Part shown: positions 46,291-58,295 of the stretch, piece after piece
How the letters are laid out: each line of letters starts with the position of its first letter
Numbering within the stretch: position 1 is the first letter of the stretch
Assembly (NCBI GenBank): GCA_963573385.1
Contig: CAUYLG010034765.1
Coordinates: 1 to 64,000 of the forward strand
DNA length: 64,000 nt
DNA from: Cacajao melanocephalus
Taxonomy: Eukaryota; Chordata; Mammalia; Primates; Pitheciidae
Direction of reading: 5' to 3'
Program-made: the position numbers and the translations under genes
Notes under the pieces: generated by a model
Told to the model about the DNA's origin: nothing
What the model saw: the letters and a program-made list of their open reading frames with translations, nothing else
Database searches by the model: none

Positions 46291-46681
46291 AAAGAGGATC
46301 TTAAAGTACTATGAAAAACAAAGAAGTGACAAAATAGCAGTAAACCCTGAAAATGCCTGTTCACCTCTTATTTGGCCTTTGATGGCAGTAGAAACATCCC
46401 AGGCACCAAGAGGATTCTAACGTTAGGCCCCTGGGAACAGAAAGCCAGCCCTGGGAATCTCTTCAAGGGAAACATCAAATTGCTGGTTCCAATTGTTTCA
46501 AGCTTTACAAATGAGATACGGGATGTGAAAACCTGTTGTCTGTCCTCATACACTTCACAAATGTGGCGTGTCCTTATTGTTATTTGGTGAACTACTATCA
46601 GCTGTCAAGCAGATTCTGATTCAATCTGGAACTATGCTGCATTTTCTGAGCTGGGGCAATTAGTGGACATAAATCTGGAAC

Positions 46682-46836
46682 AGAAATAAAAAACCCAGGT
46701 CTTTTTCTGATTCCTTGGTCCCTTAGCTCTGAGCCTCTTATCTGTTATCTTTGTGCCATAAATCTTAACTTTGTGCCTCTGTTTCTCTTATTTTTTTTTT
46801 TAAAAGGAGAGAGGTCGAGATGAGGGAAGATAAAAA
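46682..46836. repeat. Local duplication, copy 2 (possible MIR core)
   Basis: Partner of 44921-45062. It is longer by about 11 bp, mostly because a T-run (46790-46801) replaces part of the ATTATTTTAGG stretch. Confidence 0.8.
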
Positions 46837-47644
46837 TAGCTGCAAGATTCTTCTTGTGGCTGTCATTCCCCATAGTCAAACCTACTCTCGAAGTGCTGAT
46901 CATTTTACAGTTAAATTACAGTTGGTAACTTGTCCCTGTGTTCACCTTCAAGGGAGTTTTTATAAAAGGCTATTTCAAATGCTGTTCACCTTCATATTCA
47001 ATTCAGCCACCTAATTTGGGTTTTTCATGTCCTCTACCAGTATTTCTGCCTTGCCTGGCTTGAATGTTTTTTTTAAAGGCTTTCAGAGGCAGTTATCGGT
47101 GGTGACGTGAGGCCACAGGCATGTACGCCGCTCTCAGAAATGAGTCACTGGGGACACCATGAGTCCCTGACTCTCTGTATGCCATCATTCCTCTAGGTTA
47201 TTTTCATCCACCATTTAGCTGCACCCTTCCTGAGTACCTTCATATAACTTGAATCTCTTATCGGCTTCCCAAATGTTCACCCTGGGACTTTTCATTGTCA
47301 TCTTGCTATGTGGCTGCAACTCGGAAAGAAGCTCCAGCGTTAACTTTATTCAACAACAATGCCAGGAGCCAGCATTAGCCTGCAGTTCTCTTCTAGTCCT
47401 CAGTGACTAGTCCTAAATGTGCTGAGAAAAGCTTTATTTAGTAGCTTTAGCTCATCGTAAATGCTGCAGCATGAAGCCATGTCAGCCACTTCCTGTAAAG
47501 ACTAAGGCTGGGAATAGTGTGTTTACCTCTAGGCTTTGGGTTAAAGACTCATTGAATAAATAAAAAAATCTTAAAAAAAACTACATTTCCTATTGAATAA
47601 TTGAAATCTTTGTACTTGAATGTTCTTAAGATTATATTACTTGC
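46837..47644. other. Unassigned sequence
   Basis: No element recognised. A (T)8AAA stretch near 47067 and moderate GC at 47090-47410. Confidence 0.4.
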
Positions 47645-47900
47645 ACAAATTTAAAGGGTTCAAGTGCAATCTTGTAACATGGATATATTGCATAGAGATG
47701 AAGTCCGGGTTTTTAGTGTAATTATGCCATGAATATCATACATTGCATTGTATCCTTTACATTTTCACTCTTGACACCCCTCCCACCCTGCTACCCTTCC
47801 AAGCCTCCAGGGCCTATTACTCCACACTCTATGTCCACATGCACACATTATTTAGCTCCCAATTACAAGTGAGAATATGTGGCATTTGACTTTGTATTTA
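47645..47900 (-). mobile_element. L1 3' end (L1PB/L1MA type), minus strand
   Basis: TTGTAACATGGATATATTGC, GATGAAGTCCGGGTTTTTAG, CCTCCCACCCTGCTACCC and TTTAGCTCCCAATTACAAGT match the reverse complement of the 3' UTR of older primate L1. It is a 5'-truncated copy of about 250 bp. Confidence 0.85.
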
Positions 47901-47974
47901 TTAATGTGATATAAGAATAACAGCTAAGCTTAATCTATGATTGTTATTGCTATTACAATCATTACTGTTAAGAA

Positions 47975-48165
47975 TATATAGGCTGAGTACAGACAATGGC
48001 TGGGCTAGGAGCTTTACGCACATTGGCTTCTATCGTCATTACAAACAACATTTTACAGAAAATGAGATGAGATTAGGTAATGAGCACACAATCACATAGT
48101 CAGGATTTTGAACTTGGCTTGTGTGCTTGCCAAGCTTTGAGTTTGGCATTCATGCTGCGCCGTGC
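47975..48165 (+). mobile_element. MIR SINE
   Basis: TGGGCTAGGAGCTTTACGCA, GTCATTACAAACAACATTTT, ACAGAAAATGAGATGAGATT and CAGGATTTTGAACTTGGCTT match MIR with moderate divergence. Confidence 0.75.
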
Positions 48166-49164
48166 ACAAATTAAAAGGGGCTGTGCATCTGGTGGGCTGG
48201 GGCAGGGTCTGCAAGGGGATCGGGAGGGATGAGAAAAGGAAGGTAAGGGAGTCACATCCCTAAACTGTGTGGAGCTGGCTTCTTTCGCAGTCCTGTCATC
48301 CTCATTTGGACCACACAGATGCAGGTTTTATGAGGCCGCTCTTTTCCCTCTCTACCTGTGCTTGCTCCCTGGGGCAGGGAATAAATGTATGAATAAATAA
48401 ATGAAACAAAATAAACATGTGCGCCATGCCAGTCTATCTAGCTGGTATATAGTGGACACTTCACTAGCCCATCAGGTCCAGAGTTTTGGCCCGGGCAGAC
48501 TTCTGGGTGGTCTGCGGGAGAAACTGCCATTTGCAGAGTTTAGGTCACTCTGGTTCTTCAACCCACAGCAGAACCACAGCCTGCCACCAACCCTGCTGCT
48601 TGTGGAACCTAGCACCTGAGGTTGCCACAGACATGGCCAGTTTTGTTTCTCTATCTAAAAAGTGCTTTTTGTTTTCTTTTAGGAAAAACAGAATGTACAC
48701 ATTCTTTTTATTTTCTTAGTTTTAAATTTGGGTGGGGAGACAGCCAAACCATATCAGTTGGTAAGTAGTCTATCTACAAAGGAGAATCTTTCTAGGTGCT
48801 AGCAAGGAGACAAAATGAAGGATGTATCTGAATTTGTCTCTCTAAAGGTGTCTGTGGATACAGGTGACATCTTTTAGTTAAAATAACTCATGAAAGAAGC
48901 CCAACAGCATGGGTTCTTGAGATGTCTGTGGCACCAAGAGCCTAGGTATTGGAATGAAACTCTGTGGTGCCTGGGGCCATAGGCTCAGACCTGGGGCAGG
49001 GGTCTGGGGCTGCTGAGATGGGCTATTGCCTTTATGGAACTGGAAGTTTAGGGCTGAACCTGGAATGATATTAACCAACAGTACCAACTACCACATGATC
49101 CAGTGAAACAGGGCTTCTTAGAATACTTATGAGAAACAGAGAACTCAAAAAAAAAAAAAATAAC
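48166..49164. other. Unassigned sequence
   Basis: 48170-48260 is G-rich and 48890-49070 moderate GC; an old LTR is possible for the latter, but none is named. An A-run at 49147-49160 leads into the next L1. Confidence 0.35.
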
Positions 49165-49890
49165 TGTTGCAGTGCTCTGTTCTAAAATGGTATGACGCTC
49201 CATCAAGTAAAAGATGCTGGCGAGGCTGTGGAGAAAAGGGCATGCTAATACATTGCAGGTGGGAGTGTAAATTAGTTTAGCCATTGTGAAAAGCAGTTTG
49301 GCAATTTCTCAAAGAATCCAAAGCAGAATTAACATTTGACCCAGCAATTCCATTACTGGATATGTACCCAAAGGAATAGAAATCGTTCTCCCATAAAGAC
49401 ACATGCACATATATGTTCATCGCAGCAAAATTCATAATAGCAAAGGCATGGAATCAACCTAAATGTCCATCAGTAATAGACTGGATGAAGAAAATGTGGT
49501 ACATATATACCAGGAAATATTACACAGCCATAAAAAATGAGGTCATGTATTTTGCAGCAACATGGATAGAACTTGAGGCCAATATCTGTTCCTATCCTAA
49601 CACAGGAACAGAAAATTAAATACTACATGTTCTCACTTATAAGTGGGCACTAAATGATGAACACACGTTGACACAAAAGAGGGGAATAAAAGACACCAAG
49701 GCTTACTTGAGGGAGGTGAGATGGAGGAAGGTGAAGATAAAAAACCAAAAAACAAAAAACGACCTGTTAGCTACCAGGCTTATTATCTGGTTGGCGAAAT
49801 AATCTGCATACTAAACCTTTGTGATATGCAATTTACCTATATAGCAAACCTGCATGTGTATCCCTGAATCTTAATAAAAGTTTAAAAAAC
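49165..49890 (+). mobile_element. L1 ORF2 end and 3' UTR (L1PB/L1MA type), plus strand
   Basis: GCGAGGCTGTGGAGAAAAGG, CCAGCAATTCCATTACTGGA, ATGTCCATCAGTAATAGACT, CATGTTCTCACTTATAAGTG and the 3' UTR to CTTAATAAAAGTTT are in L1 order. About 730 bp, 5'-truncated. Confidence 0.9.
49413..49619 (+). pseudogene. L1 ORF2 C-terminal fragment
   Basis: A 68-codon frame reading AWNQPKCPSVIDWMKKM and KYYTAIKNEVM, the C-terminal region of L1 ORF2. A relic within the truncated L1, with no start of its own. Confidence 0.8.
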
Positions 49891-50330
49891 AATCTTAACT
49901 CAGAGTTGGTGAAGGGTTACCTTGTACATGCCTACATGTGTATTTTCCTGCACGTTTCCTAAGATCAGCTAATACAAACTGGAGCATGTAGGAGTCAACA
50001 AGTTGGTGAGAAGTAGCAAACCTTCAAAGGCCCCAAACTCAGTGAAAATGGGGACCTGGAAAAGAAAACAAGAGTACCAAGAATGGATTTGGCCCAAAGG
50101 ACATTCCCCAGACCCAGATGACCTTCAGCTTTGATGGCCTTAGATTTGCAGGGTGGGGCAAGGACAGGAGAGTAAAATACAGGGCTTCCCTAGTGTGACG
50201 AGCCAGTATCATTACCCAGTTACATAGAGCCGGGGTTCCCAAGGGCAAATACTTAGGATAAGATGATATAGAAATACCCTTCAACACAGGCCACCCAGAC
50301 GTTCTATTGATTAATTTCCAAGGAATATAA
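49891..50330. other. Unassigned sequence between L1 pieces
   Basis: Moderate GC (50040-50260). It may contain an old L1M 5' UTR leading into the L1M at 50331, but I cannot show it. Confidence 0.35.
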
Positions 50331-52338
50331 ACTCACAAAAAACAACAGAAACAAAGAAAGCATAACATCTATAAGGAAATAAAGCAACACTTGTAAGAAA
50401 TTGTAGAAATGCCAGATGAGACCAGCAAACTCTTCAGATACTAGAAGTATCAGACACAAAGCATGAAATAAACATGTTTAACACCACATGTTCTCACTCA
50501 TAGGTGGGAGTTGAACAATGAGAACACATGGACACCGGGTGGGTAACATCACACACTTGGGCCTGTTGAAAGGTGGGGAGTTAGGGGAGGGATAACCGGG
50601 GCTGGGGGAGAGGGGAGGGATAGCATTAGGAGAAATACCTAATGTAGACGACAGGGTGATGGATGCAGCTGACCACCATGGCACGTGTATACCTATGTAA
50701 CAAACCTGTATGTTCTGCACATGTACCCCAGAACTTAAAGTACAAAAATAAAATAAAATGAAATAAATATGTTTAAAATGGAAAAGGCAGAATTTAGAAA
50801 TGTGATGAGGAGGCAGATACTATTAAACACAGGACCAAGCATATCTGAAAATTAATTCATTAAGTATTAGAAATGAAAAATAAAATCATTGACGTTAAAA
50901 ACTAAGTGGATAGGTTTAATGGCAAATAAACTAATTTATTTAGCTGTTTAATAAACCTGAGAGACTAAGTCAACTGAAAAGTATAGCTAAATACATTATT
51001 CTTAATGTGGCAAGAAACAAAGAAAGATGAAGAGACATGGAGGATGGAGTCAGACAGTCTCACGTGTCCAACCAGTTACTGAATGAGTAGAGAAAGAGAG
51101 TGAATTAGGGTGAAGCAATACCTGAAGACATAATGGCTTAGAATTTTCCGGAATAGTCAAAGAAACCAAGCATGAAATTCAGGAAGCCCAATACATCCTA
51201 AGTAAAGTTAATAAAAAAAGAAATCTATACCTACACATTATGATAACAACAAAGAAAAGACCCTAAAAGCAACTTAAAAGAAAATACAAATGACTTACAA
51301 AGGGAGAACTGATAGCAAACTTCTCAACAGCAACAGTGGAAACCAGGAAACAGTGAAATATAAGCATCAGTGCACCCAGAGAAAATAAATGTTGACCTAG
51401 AATTACATATTGAGCACAAATGTCTTTCAAGAATGAGGGCAAAAAGACATTTTCAAATAAAACTCTCAGTAAAGGAAAACCTATAATATGTATTCCAGAC
51501 CAAGGAAGTGACTTCAATGGATGGTTTTATGCAAAAGGAATGATAACCAAAGAAAGTGGTAAAATGTGATTGATTCTATATTAAAAGTTCCAGTATAAAA
51601 TGGTAACAACAATCTTAACTTTTGTTTTGTGTAAAACACACTCATAAGACAGAACTAAATTATCCCATAATAATAGCATTAATTTGGGAAGAGAATTATA
51701 AGAATTAAAGTGTTCTAAGGTCCTTGTATTGTTACAGAAAAGGGAAAGATATTGTTGTATTAATTAAACTTGGACTTTGATAAGTTAGGATGCATGTTAA
51801 AATTAGAAGAATAAAGACTACAGTATTATATTCCATACACTAAAAGAAAAGAGTGAAGTAAGAAAATATCCTCAATCGACCCACAATAAGGAAGAAAAAT
51901 AAGACCAAAAAGATGAGACAAATAGAAATCACAAAATGAGATAGAAGAAATGAATAACTATGTCACTATTTCTAGTACATTTAGGTGAACTAGGTGTTCC
52001 AATTGAAATAAAAAGATTGTTATTCTGGATTTAAAAATAAATCTAGCTATGTGATGTTTACAAGAGACACATTTAAAACATAAAGATTCAGAAAGGTTGA
52101 AAGTAAAATGAAAAAAGATATTTCAGGTAAATATTTTAAAAAATTTGGTGTAATTACATTAATATTGGAAAGAAATAGACTTTAAGGTAGGAAATAGTAG
52201 AGACAGGAAATTATATCTATTCTGATGAAAGCTCAATTCACAAGAAAGATAAATTTTAACTATAAATATAGATGAGAAATATACACATCATCCACGAACA
52301 ATTGTTTCTAGAGTTTTCCATTTAATATATTCAGACTG
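50331..52338 (+). mobile_element. Old L1M/HAL1-like LINE, plus strand
   Basis: The blocks GGAAACCAGGAAACAGTG (51340), AAGAATGAGGGCAAAAAGAC (51429) and GTTTACAAGAGACACATTTA (52057), then GAAAGGTTGAAAGTAAAATG follow the order ORF1 region, inter-ORF, endonuclease domain of ORF2 in old L1s. It is interrupted by a young L1PA tail (50482-50757) and a MER44 (from 52339), and resumes at 52785. All frames are broken. Confidence 0.7.
50482..50757 (+). mobile_element. L1PA 3' tail nested in L1M, with 19-bp TSD
   Basis: CACCACATGTTCTCACTCAT to CCCAGAACTTAAAGTACA is the L1PA 3' UTR, ending in an A-rich tail. It is flanked by a 19-bp target duplication, 50463-50481 and 50758-50776 (ATGAAATAAACATGTTTAA, with one C/T difference). 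This is the clearest L1-mediated insertion in the window; extreme 5' truncation leaves 276 bp. Confidence 0.96.
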
Positions 52339-52768
52339 CAGTTGACCATGAGTAACTGAAACCACAGCTTTCTGTGGTTTCACCTGCAGTCCAAAAATAT
52401 TAAACGGAAAATTCTAGAAACAAACAATTCACAAGTTTTACACTGAGCACCATTCTGAGTAGTGTGATGAAATCTCATGCTATCCTGTTCTGTCTCTTCT
52501 TAATTGAAAGAAGGGTGAGTATAACAGAATAAAATATTTAGAGAGAGAGAGATGACATTCAATACCTTTTATTACAATGTGTTATTATAATTGTCCCATT
52601 TTATTGTTATTGTTAATATCTCACTGTGCCTCACTTATAAATTAAACTTTATTATAGGTATGTATGTATAGAAAAAAACAGTATATATGGGGTTTAGTAC
52701 TATCGGTGGTTTCAGGCATGCACTAAGCATCTTGGAACGTAGCCTCCATGGATAAAGGGGAGCTACTG
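52339..52768 (+). mobile_element. MER44/Tigger7-like DNA transposon
   Basis: A 430-bp element with ends CAGTTGACCATGAG... and ...AAAGGGGAGCTACTG. The interior has AAAAATATTAAACGGAAAAT, CTGAGTAGTGTGATGAAATC, then TTTAGTACTATCGGTGGTTT, as in Tigger7/MER44. Flanking TA sites have decayed to TG and CA. It inserted in an old L1M, whose ORF2 continues on both sides. Non-autonomous. Confidence 0.8.
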
Positions 52769-52784
52769 CAGAACAACAACAAAA

Positions 52785-52900
52785 AAAATAGGTCTCCTCG
52801 CATCGTGAAAATCGCTCCTTCAGTAATTGATAGAACAAGCAGATAAAACAAAAATCAGTAAAAACACATAAGATTTGAGGCCTATTCTGGAAAGGATCCT
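52785..52900 (+). mobile_element. L1M ORF2 continuation after MER44
   Basis: CTTCAGTAATTGATAGAACA, AGCAGATAAAACAAAAATCA and CACATAAGATTTGAGGCC match the ORF2 endonuclease region next expected after 52338, confirming that the MER44 is nested. Confidence 0.75.
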
Positions 52901-53152
52901 CTTATCTTCTTCCCTCTACTCTTCCATGAAGCAGAGAGCAGTGGCATCTCCTGTGTGGTGTTAGGAGGTATCGGAAGTTGGCACTCACATTTTGTTCACA
53001 GCAACTGAGTGTTCCTGAATTTTAAAAAGTAGTGCTGAATCACAGACATTTATATAAAAATAGCATTCGTTGGCTACAATTTGGTAAATAACTGTAACAT
53101 CCCTGAGTTGTCCACTTATTGAGCACAAAGAGTGCAGAGTAATTAAAAAAAG

Positions 53153-53206
53153 AAACACACACACACATACACGCACACACTCACACACTCTCACACTCAC
53201 ATACAC
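53153..53206. repeat. (CA)n interrupted simple repeat
   Basis: ACACACACACACATACACGC and then CACACTCACACACTCTCAC. Part of a spurious minus-strand frame. Confidence 0.95.
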
Positions 53207-54659
53207 TGTACCTTTCCTTGTCATACTATGATCCAAGTTATTCAAAGTCAGCTTCTTAAAAAAATTCCTAAATATTAATTTTATTTCTCATCCTCCAAAA
53301 TCATAGAGAAAGGAAACTTTTAAAAATGATTATACTGTAAAGAACTTTTAATTTTATTCATTTTGTCAAAAATACCTGACAAAACAGAGCATGAGGATCC
53401 TTTCACTGAAGCCCTCACCATTAAAATCCTAATGATATATTTCTTGTTCCTTGAAGACATTTTGTATAAAGAGGATTTGATTTTCCTGAGTAACTGGAAA
53501 CATTTTAGTGCGGACATGTCTTGAACTAAAGATAGCCTCTGGGTTTTTGGATTTTATGTGAGTAGATCAATTAGGGCAGTTTGCTGCCTCTACGTTTTCT
53601 TCTCAGAGCTCTTCTAGATGCTTTGTGTTTACCCTTTTTTCCTACTATTCAAGGAGCTGCAAAGAGCAAGCAAAGGGAATCCTTAGCTTTTTCAAGTACA
53701 GAGATGAGTGTTTTTCACGGAAATGAATGCTGTCTGCTTTGGGGAGTTTTTTGAGGTCAAAATCCCTTAGAATAAAGTTTACAAAGTCATTGGTTTCCTG
53801 CCTCATTATGCATAAATAATTTATGAATTTGTATTCTAATTTTTCTTCCAGCTGAATCAAAGCTCTACAGTTTTGCGAATAATTCCATGCAGAAGCCAAT
53901 GACACACACATTCCTGAGACTATCATTGCCATGGATAAGTTTGCTGTTGCTGTCAGCCAGGGCAGTTTCCCCGATTAACCTGTAAAAATGTTCTCCTTCA
54001 ATGAATGCTGTTCAGAAATCAACCGATACTGTACAAGAAGACAACGGCAGGTTCCAGAACGTGAATCCTCGGTGATTTTAAATGATGATGTATGAAAGAG
54101 AGAGAAAGGAAGAACAATTTGATTTGCTCCAACCAGTTTGACCCAGAAAGAAGAGCAGAAAAATTGCTTTGCCTAAGCAAATATGACACGAGAGCAGCAC
54201 TCGCAACGTGCAGTATAGAAGCCTCATTTAAAATACATATTGTCTGGATCTGAAAGACATCTAGATGCCAGTAATAAAAAATTTTTGCTCATTCTGTTTA
54301 TTTATTGCCACTTTTCTCCTATTTCTAGGCAATGACTTCTGTGTCCTCCTTTGAGACACTGTCTTCAGATTTGGAGTGGGATCCCTTGCTCTGGTTGGAT
54401 GATGATTGAACTCAAAGTTCAGGTAAGCTCCATTGGCATCCAATGCTGAAAAGCAACATGACTGAAAAAGGATGGTGGTTTTGTAGGGCAACGTAAATAC
54501 TCCCTCTGTAACAGGGACTTAGATTTCTCCTAGGATTCTAATTTTTTTTTTAATACAAGTTAGTTCTTTCAAAAGACCACAGAAGAGTCGGTTCATTTGC
54601 AGGGCAATCTTTACAAGAGCATGGTTGGATTTAAATTATAGTTACTTTTACCTGTCATC
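53207..54659. other. Unassigned repeat-free sequence
   Basis: No transposon is recognised across 1.4 kb. A 95-codon minus frame (53645-53932) lies in this unique DNA; weak start context, no known domain. Possible conserved non-coding sequence around 53700-54250. Confidence 0.4.
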
Positions 54660-54667
54660 CCCTAAAG

Positions 54668-54889
54668 CAGGGGTGTCCAATATTTTGGCTTCCCTGGGCT
54701 GCTTTTTGGAAGAATAATTGTCTTGGGACACACATAAGATATACTAACACGAAAGACGGCTGATGAGCTAAAAACAAATTGCAAAAGAATCTCATAATGT
54801 TTTCAGAACGTTTACGAATTTGTGTTGCGCTGCATTCAAAGCCATCCTGGGCCACATGCAGCCCATGGGCTGTGGGTTGGACAAGTTTG
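54668..54889 (+). mobile_element. MER30 (hAT-Charlie class) with perfect 8-bp TSD
   Basis: CAGGGGTGTCCAATATTTTG start, GCTTCCCTGGGCTGC, GGCTGATGAGCTAAAAACAA, GTTTACGAATTTGTGTTG, GGTTGGACAAGTTTG end: the MER30 consensus. The 8-bp target duplication CCCTAAAG is exact at 54660-54667 and 54890-54897, as for hAT insertion. Confidence 0.95.
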
Positions 54890-55071
54890 CCCTAAAGTGT
54901 TGTGAGTTCTTTGATTATGGTCTAGTCACCTACACATGGTTCATGCTAGTGCATGATAAATATGTTGAATAAAGGAACGACTAATTTTTCTGTTCCTTTT
55001 CATGTACAGTTTATCTTAGGGTTGGAGAGTATAATGACATGGATTTTTATCAATTTAAAAATCTTGCCTTG

Positions 55072-55353
55072 GCTCACACCTGTAATCCCAGCACTTTGGG
55101 AGGCTGAGGCAAGCGGATCACCCAAGGTCAGGAGTTCGACGCCAGCCTGGTGAACATGGTGAAACCCCGTCTCTACTAAAAATACAAAAAATTAGCTGGG
55201 AGTGGTGCCACATGCCTGTAATCTCAGCTACTTGGGAGGCTGAGGCAGGAGAACCGCTTGAACCTGGGACGCAGAGGTTGTAGTGAGCTAAGATCTGCCA
55301 TTGCACTACAGCCTGGGTGACAGAGCGAGACTTGGTCTCAAAAAAAAAAAAAA
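55072..55353 (+). mobile_element. Alu, 5'-truncated, with exact TSD
   Basis: Begins at GCTCACACCTGTAATCCC, so the first 13 or so Alu bases are absent. An exact direct repeat CTTGCCTTG flanks it (55063-55071, 55354-55362). It was therefore truncated during insertion, not later. Confidence 0.95.
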
Positions 55354-55464
55354 CTTGCCTTGATCATAGTGTTTTTGGTCGACAATACTACTGTTCACTA
55401 ACATGTCCTTTTTCTCGCTTTGTGTGAGGCACATAGGAACATATATTCCTGACTTCCTGATGGC

Positions 55465-55725
55465 TTGATCATGTGACTTGCTTTGGCCAATGAGAAGTGA
55501 TAAGTACGATGTGACCCTTCCAGGTAGAGACGTGGAACAGCCACCTTTGCTACATTCTCCATTTCCCCTGCCATTGTGACAGGTGAACCTCCAGAAAATG
55601 GCTGCTTTGTCACCCGGGACCCTGGAGTAAAGGTGATGACCACATGTAGCTGACTCACAGCCAATGCGTAATGAGCACTTGGCACATACAAGAAATAAAC
55701 TTGTGTTGTGAGCCATTCTGAGGGT
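55465..55725 (+). mobile_element. Possible MaLR/MLT1-type LTR fragment
   Basis: GTGACTTGCTTTGGCCAATG, CCTCCAGAAAATGGCTGC and AAATAAACTTGTGTTGTGAG, followed by CATTCTGAGG, resemble the middle and 3' part of old MLT1-like LTRs. Minus-strand frames up to 158 codons here are chance. Confidence 0.4.
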
Positions 55726-57989
55726 TGTCTATAGATGTGGGCTTGTCTGGCCTGGCCCATCTGGATCAATAAAGCATTGGAAAAGCTTCTACAGACATTA
55801 CACAGACCAACTTCCAACAAATTATTTGTTAGCCAGCCATGTAATGGAGCTGCTGCTGGTGGTGGTTCATTCATTTACTATCAATGTGACTTTTTATTTT
55901 TTGATAGCTGGCCAGTGTTATGGGTATAAGAAAATACCCATGAAGTCAGAGCCTTTGATGATAATGACTGTGAATGAGCTTAGTAATAAAATTATTGTGT
56001 ATTGCAAATATCTTTCTACCTTTAACAGTTATGAAGGGAAGTCAATTTTCACTCAAACAGGTTCCGTTTCATCTGGTTTTCTCTACAATGCTTATGCCTG
56101 AAGTTTATTACTAGCAGTAAAGAGTGTCCGAGTATGTTATGGGAATAGCCAAATTCCCAGTGCTTTAAAATGTATTCCATAGGCCCCAGAGTCTGTTAGA
56201 AGCTGATTGATCATACAGCAAATGCATCAAAACTAGTATTTATGAAATATCCCATTTCTTCAGCTCTATCTCTCATAAGCATGAACATTACATTTGGGAG
56301 TTGTGCAAATATCTCAGACAGCTAAGAGAAAATATTGTTGCAGATTTTCCACGACAAGGAAAAGGTTCTTTACTCAATACATTAATAAAAGATCTGTGTC
56401 AACTGATGAGTTTCAGGAACAAATATTTTTAAAGGTTTGGTTTGAGCAGTTTAGTGTGCTTGTCTATTCAGACTTCCATAATCAATCCACCGAAACACCA
56501 ATGACATAGCAGAATAAAGGACAGTTACTGTAGATAAGAGTGCAGATGGACTTTTGCTTCTGACTAGTTCATACCTGACAACAAAGCTTTTGTTTAATTT
56601 GTTCAAGATTTGGGCAGAAAGTTCTGCCTTAAGAAGAGAAAATGGGCTATTAGACATGGCCTATATGAAGGATGCTACAGATGTTTAATGTTTTTAATTT
56701 GTATATTTGGTCAATGATTACTCATTTGCTAATATACCTTCTACATATTATTTTTTGGCATAGTCCATCTGAGATTGCAAAATCATATTCCTATTTATTG
56801 TATGTTAAGATTAATATTCCATGAGGCTCTACACTACGTACTGTTCTCTGGAGAAGACACAGCGTGTCTAACTGACTTGGAAAGCAACGTCTTTTCTAAA
56901 TAGTCGCTTGCCTTTTGATGATGCCGGCACTAACAACATGCTATGATGTAGATTGGACATAGCAGCTAGCTTTACTAAGTTCTATGCAACAGAGAATAAC
57001 TCAATCAATACATTTATTGATAAATTGATACCTACAGAATGCATCAATTTGGGTTTAGCTGAAGTCTAGGAATTCTCCAAGAAATTTTAAAGCCTGAAGC
57101 AGAAAATAAGCATATCAACATGCCATAAAATACATATAAAATCTGTAATAGTCCTATTTTGGTTCTGAAAGTGTAACATTTCATTTTTTATGATACAGAG
57201 GTCACCAAAGCTCTTGCTTAAGTGTTTCTGAGGAAAAAGGAGAGTTGAATCCAGAGTTGAAAAGGGTTTGTTAATAAATTGCCCCCAACATGATTTAATA
57301 TCACTCACACTTACTATAAGTTATGCAAAATCGTTCCCTTTCCAAAACATGTGGTATAACATTATTTCCTTGTCAGAATCCATATGACTCTCTAAACATG
57401 TCTTAAAACAGTGATGTGGACTGGGCTTTAGTAACTCCCTGGGAGTTACGTAGCTAGAGTGAGTGTATCCTTCCTTCTCCCTGAGGTATACGACCCCATG
57501 CAATTAAACACAACTCTGCCTGGACTGAAAGACAGGTCTATGCTCCTCCTATTTTCACTATTCCTCCACATACCCAAAAGAATAGCTTCCCGGGTATGTA
57601 AAAATAGTTCACTGTCCATTGGGTGTGAGCTGAAAAATCCACACAAGGGCAGGAGTTCCATCCAGGTTTCCAACAGTGCATACCATTGAATTAGATTTGT
57701 GCATCCTTCCAGCCCGTGGAATAAGCAGAATATCCTGGAGATAAGCCATCATTTTATACGTGTGTCTTATGATATTCCCCACTTGGGCCTCATCAACCAC
57801 AGCCTCCTAAATGGAAAGGAGCCTGTGACAGGCGGCTCTCCCCGCTACCACATGCTGCTGATGTTGCCCGGAGAAGAGCAGAAACCGAGACAGAATGAGT
57901 TGGGTGGTTTGATTTTAATGTTTTTTTATTATCTCCCTGCTTTGAAAGCTCACTGCATTTTGCTTCTGTTATTACCAAGGGTTCATTCA
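55726..57989. other. Unassigned repeat-poor sequence
   Basis: No recognised repeat for about 2.3 kb; unusually clean compared with the left of the window. Overlapping frames on both strands (57400-57990) have no known features. 57430-57448 is a near-perfect palindrome, GTAACTCCCTGGGAGTTAC. Confidence 0.4.
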
Positions 57990-58230
57990 AAATGAAACTG
58001 GGGTGTCTCTGTGGGGTTTTGCAGCAAATAGATAAAGCAGGTTTAGGCAAGACCGGGCCGTTCACAACCTGAAGTGGATGACGCAGTAGCCATTTGTTTG
58101 CTGGGGTGAATGGGACATAATTTATTCAGCTGCAGCGGAGGCTGAAAGCCAATCTGGCCTTGACCCATTTATCTTTAGAAAACTAATTAAAGTGGAAAAT
58201 CTGGCTTACTGTTGTTATTGAGGTTTTACT
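57990..58230. promoter_or_regulatory. Candidate conserved non-coding element (enhancer-like)
   Basis: Repeat-free block dense in factor-type motifs: TGTTTGC (forkhead, 58095-58101), CAGCTG (E-box, 58127-58132), TTATCT (GATA complement, 58169-58174) and TAATTA (homeodomain, 58184-58189). This clustering is typical of developmental enhancers, but conservation was not tested; motif counting alone is weak evidence. Confidence 0.3.
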
Positions 58231-58260
58231 TTTTTTGTTAGGGCCAATTGAAGATTGAGG

Positions 58261-58264
58261 GTGC

Positions 58265-58295
<31 letters not shown>

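Noticed and set aside
55306..55874. 158- and 136-codon minus frames
   Set aside because: They overlap each other, an Alu end and an LTR-like segment, have no known motif and no consistent single frame.
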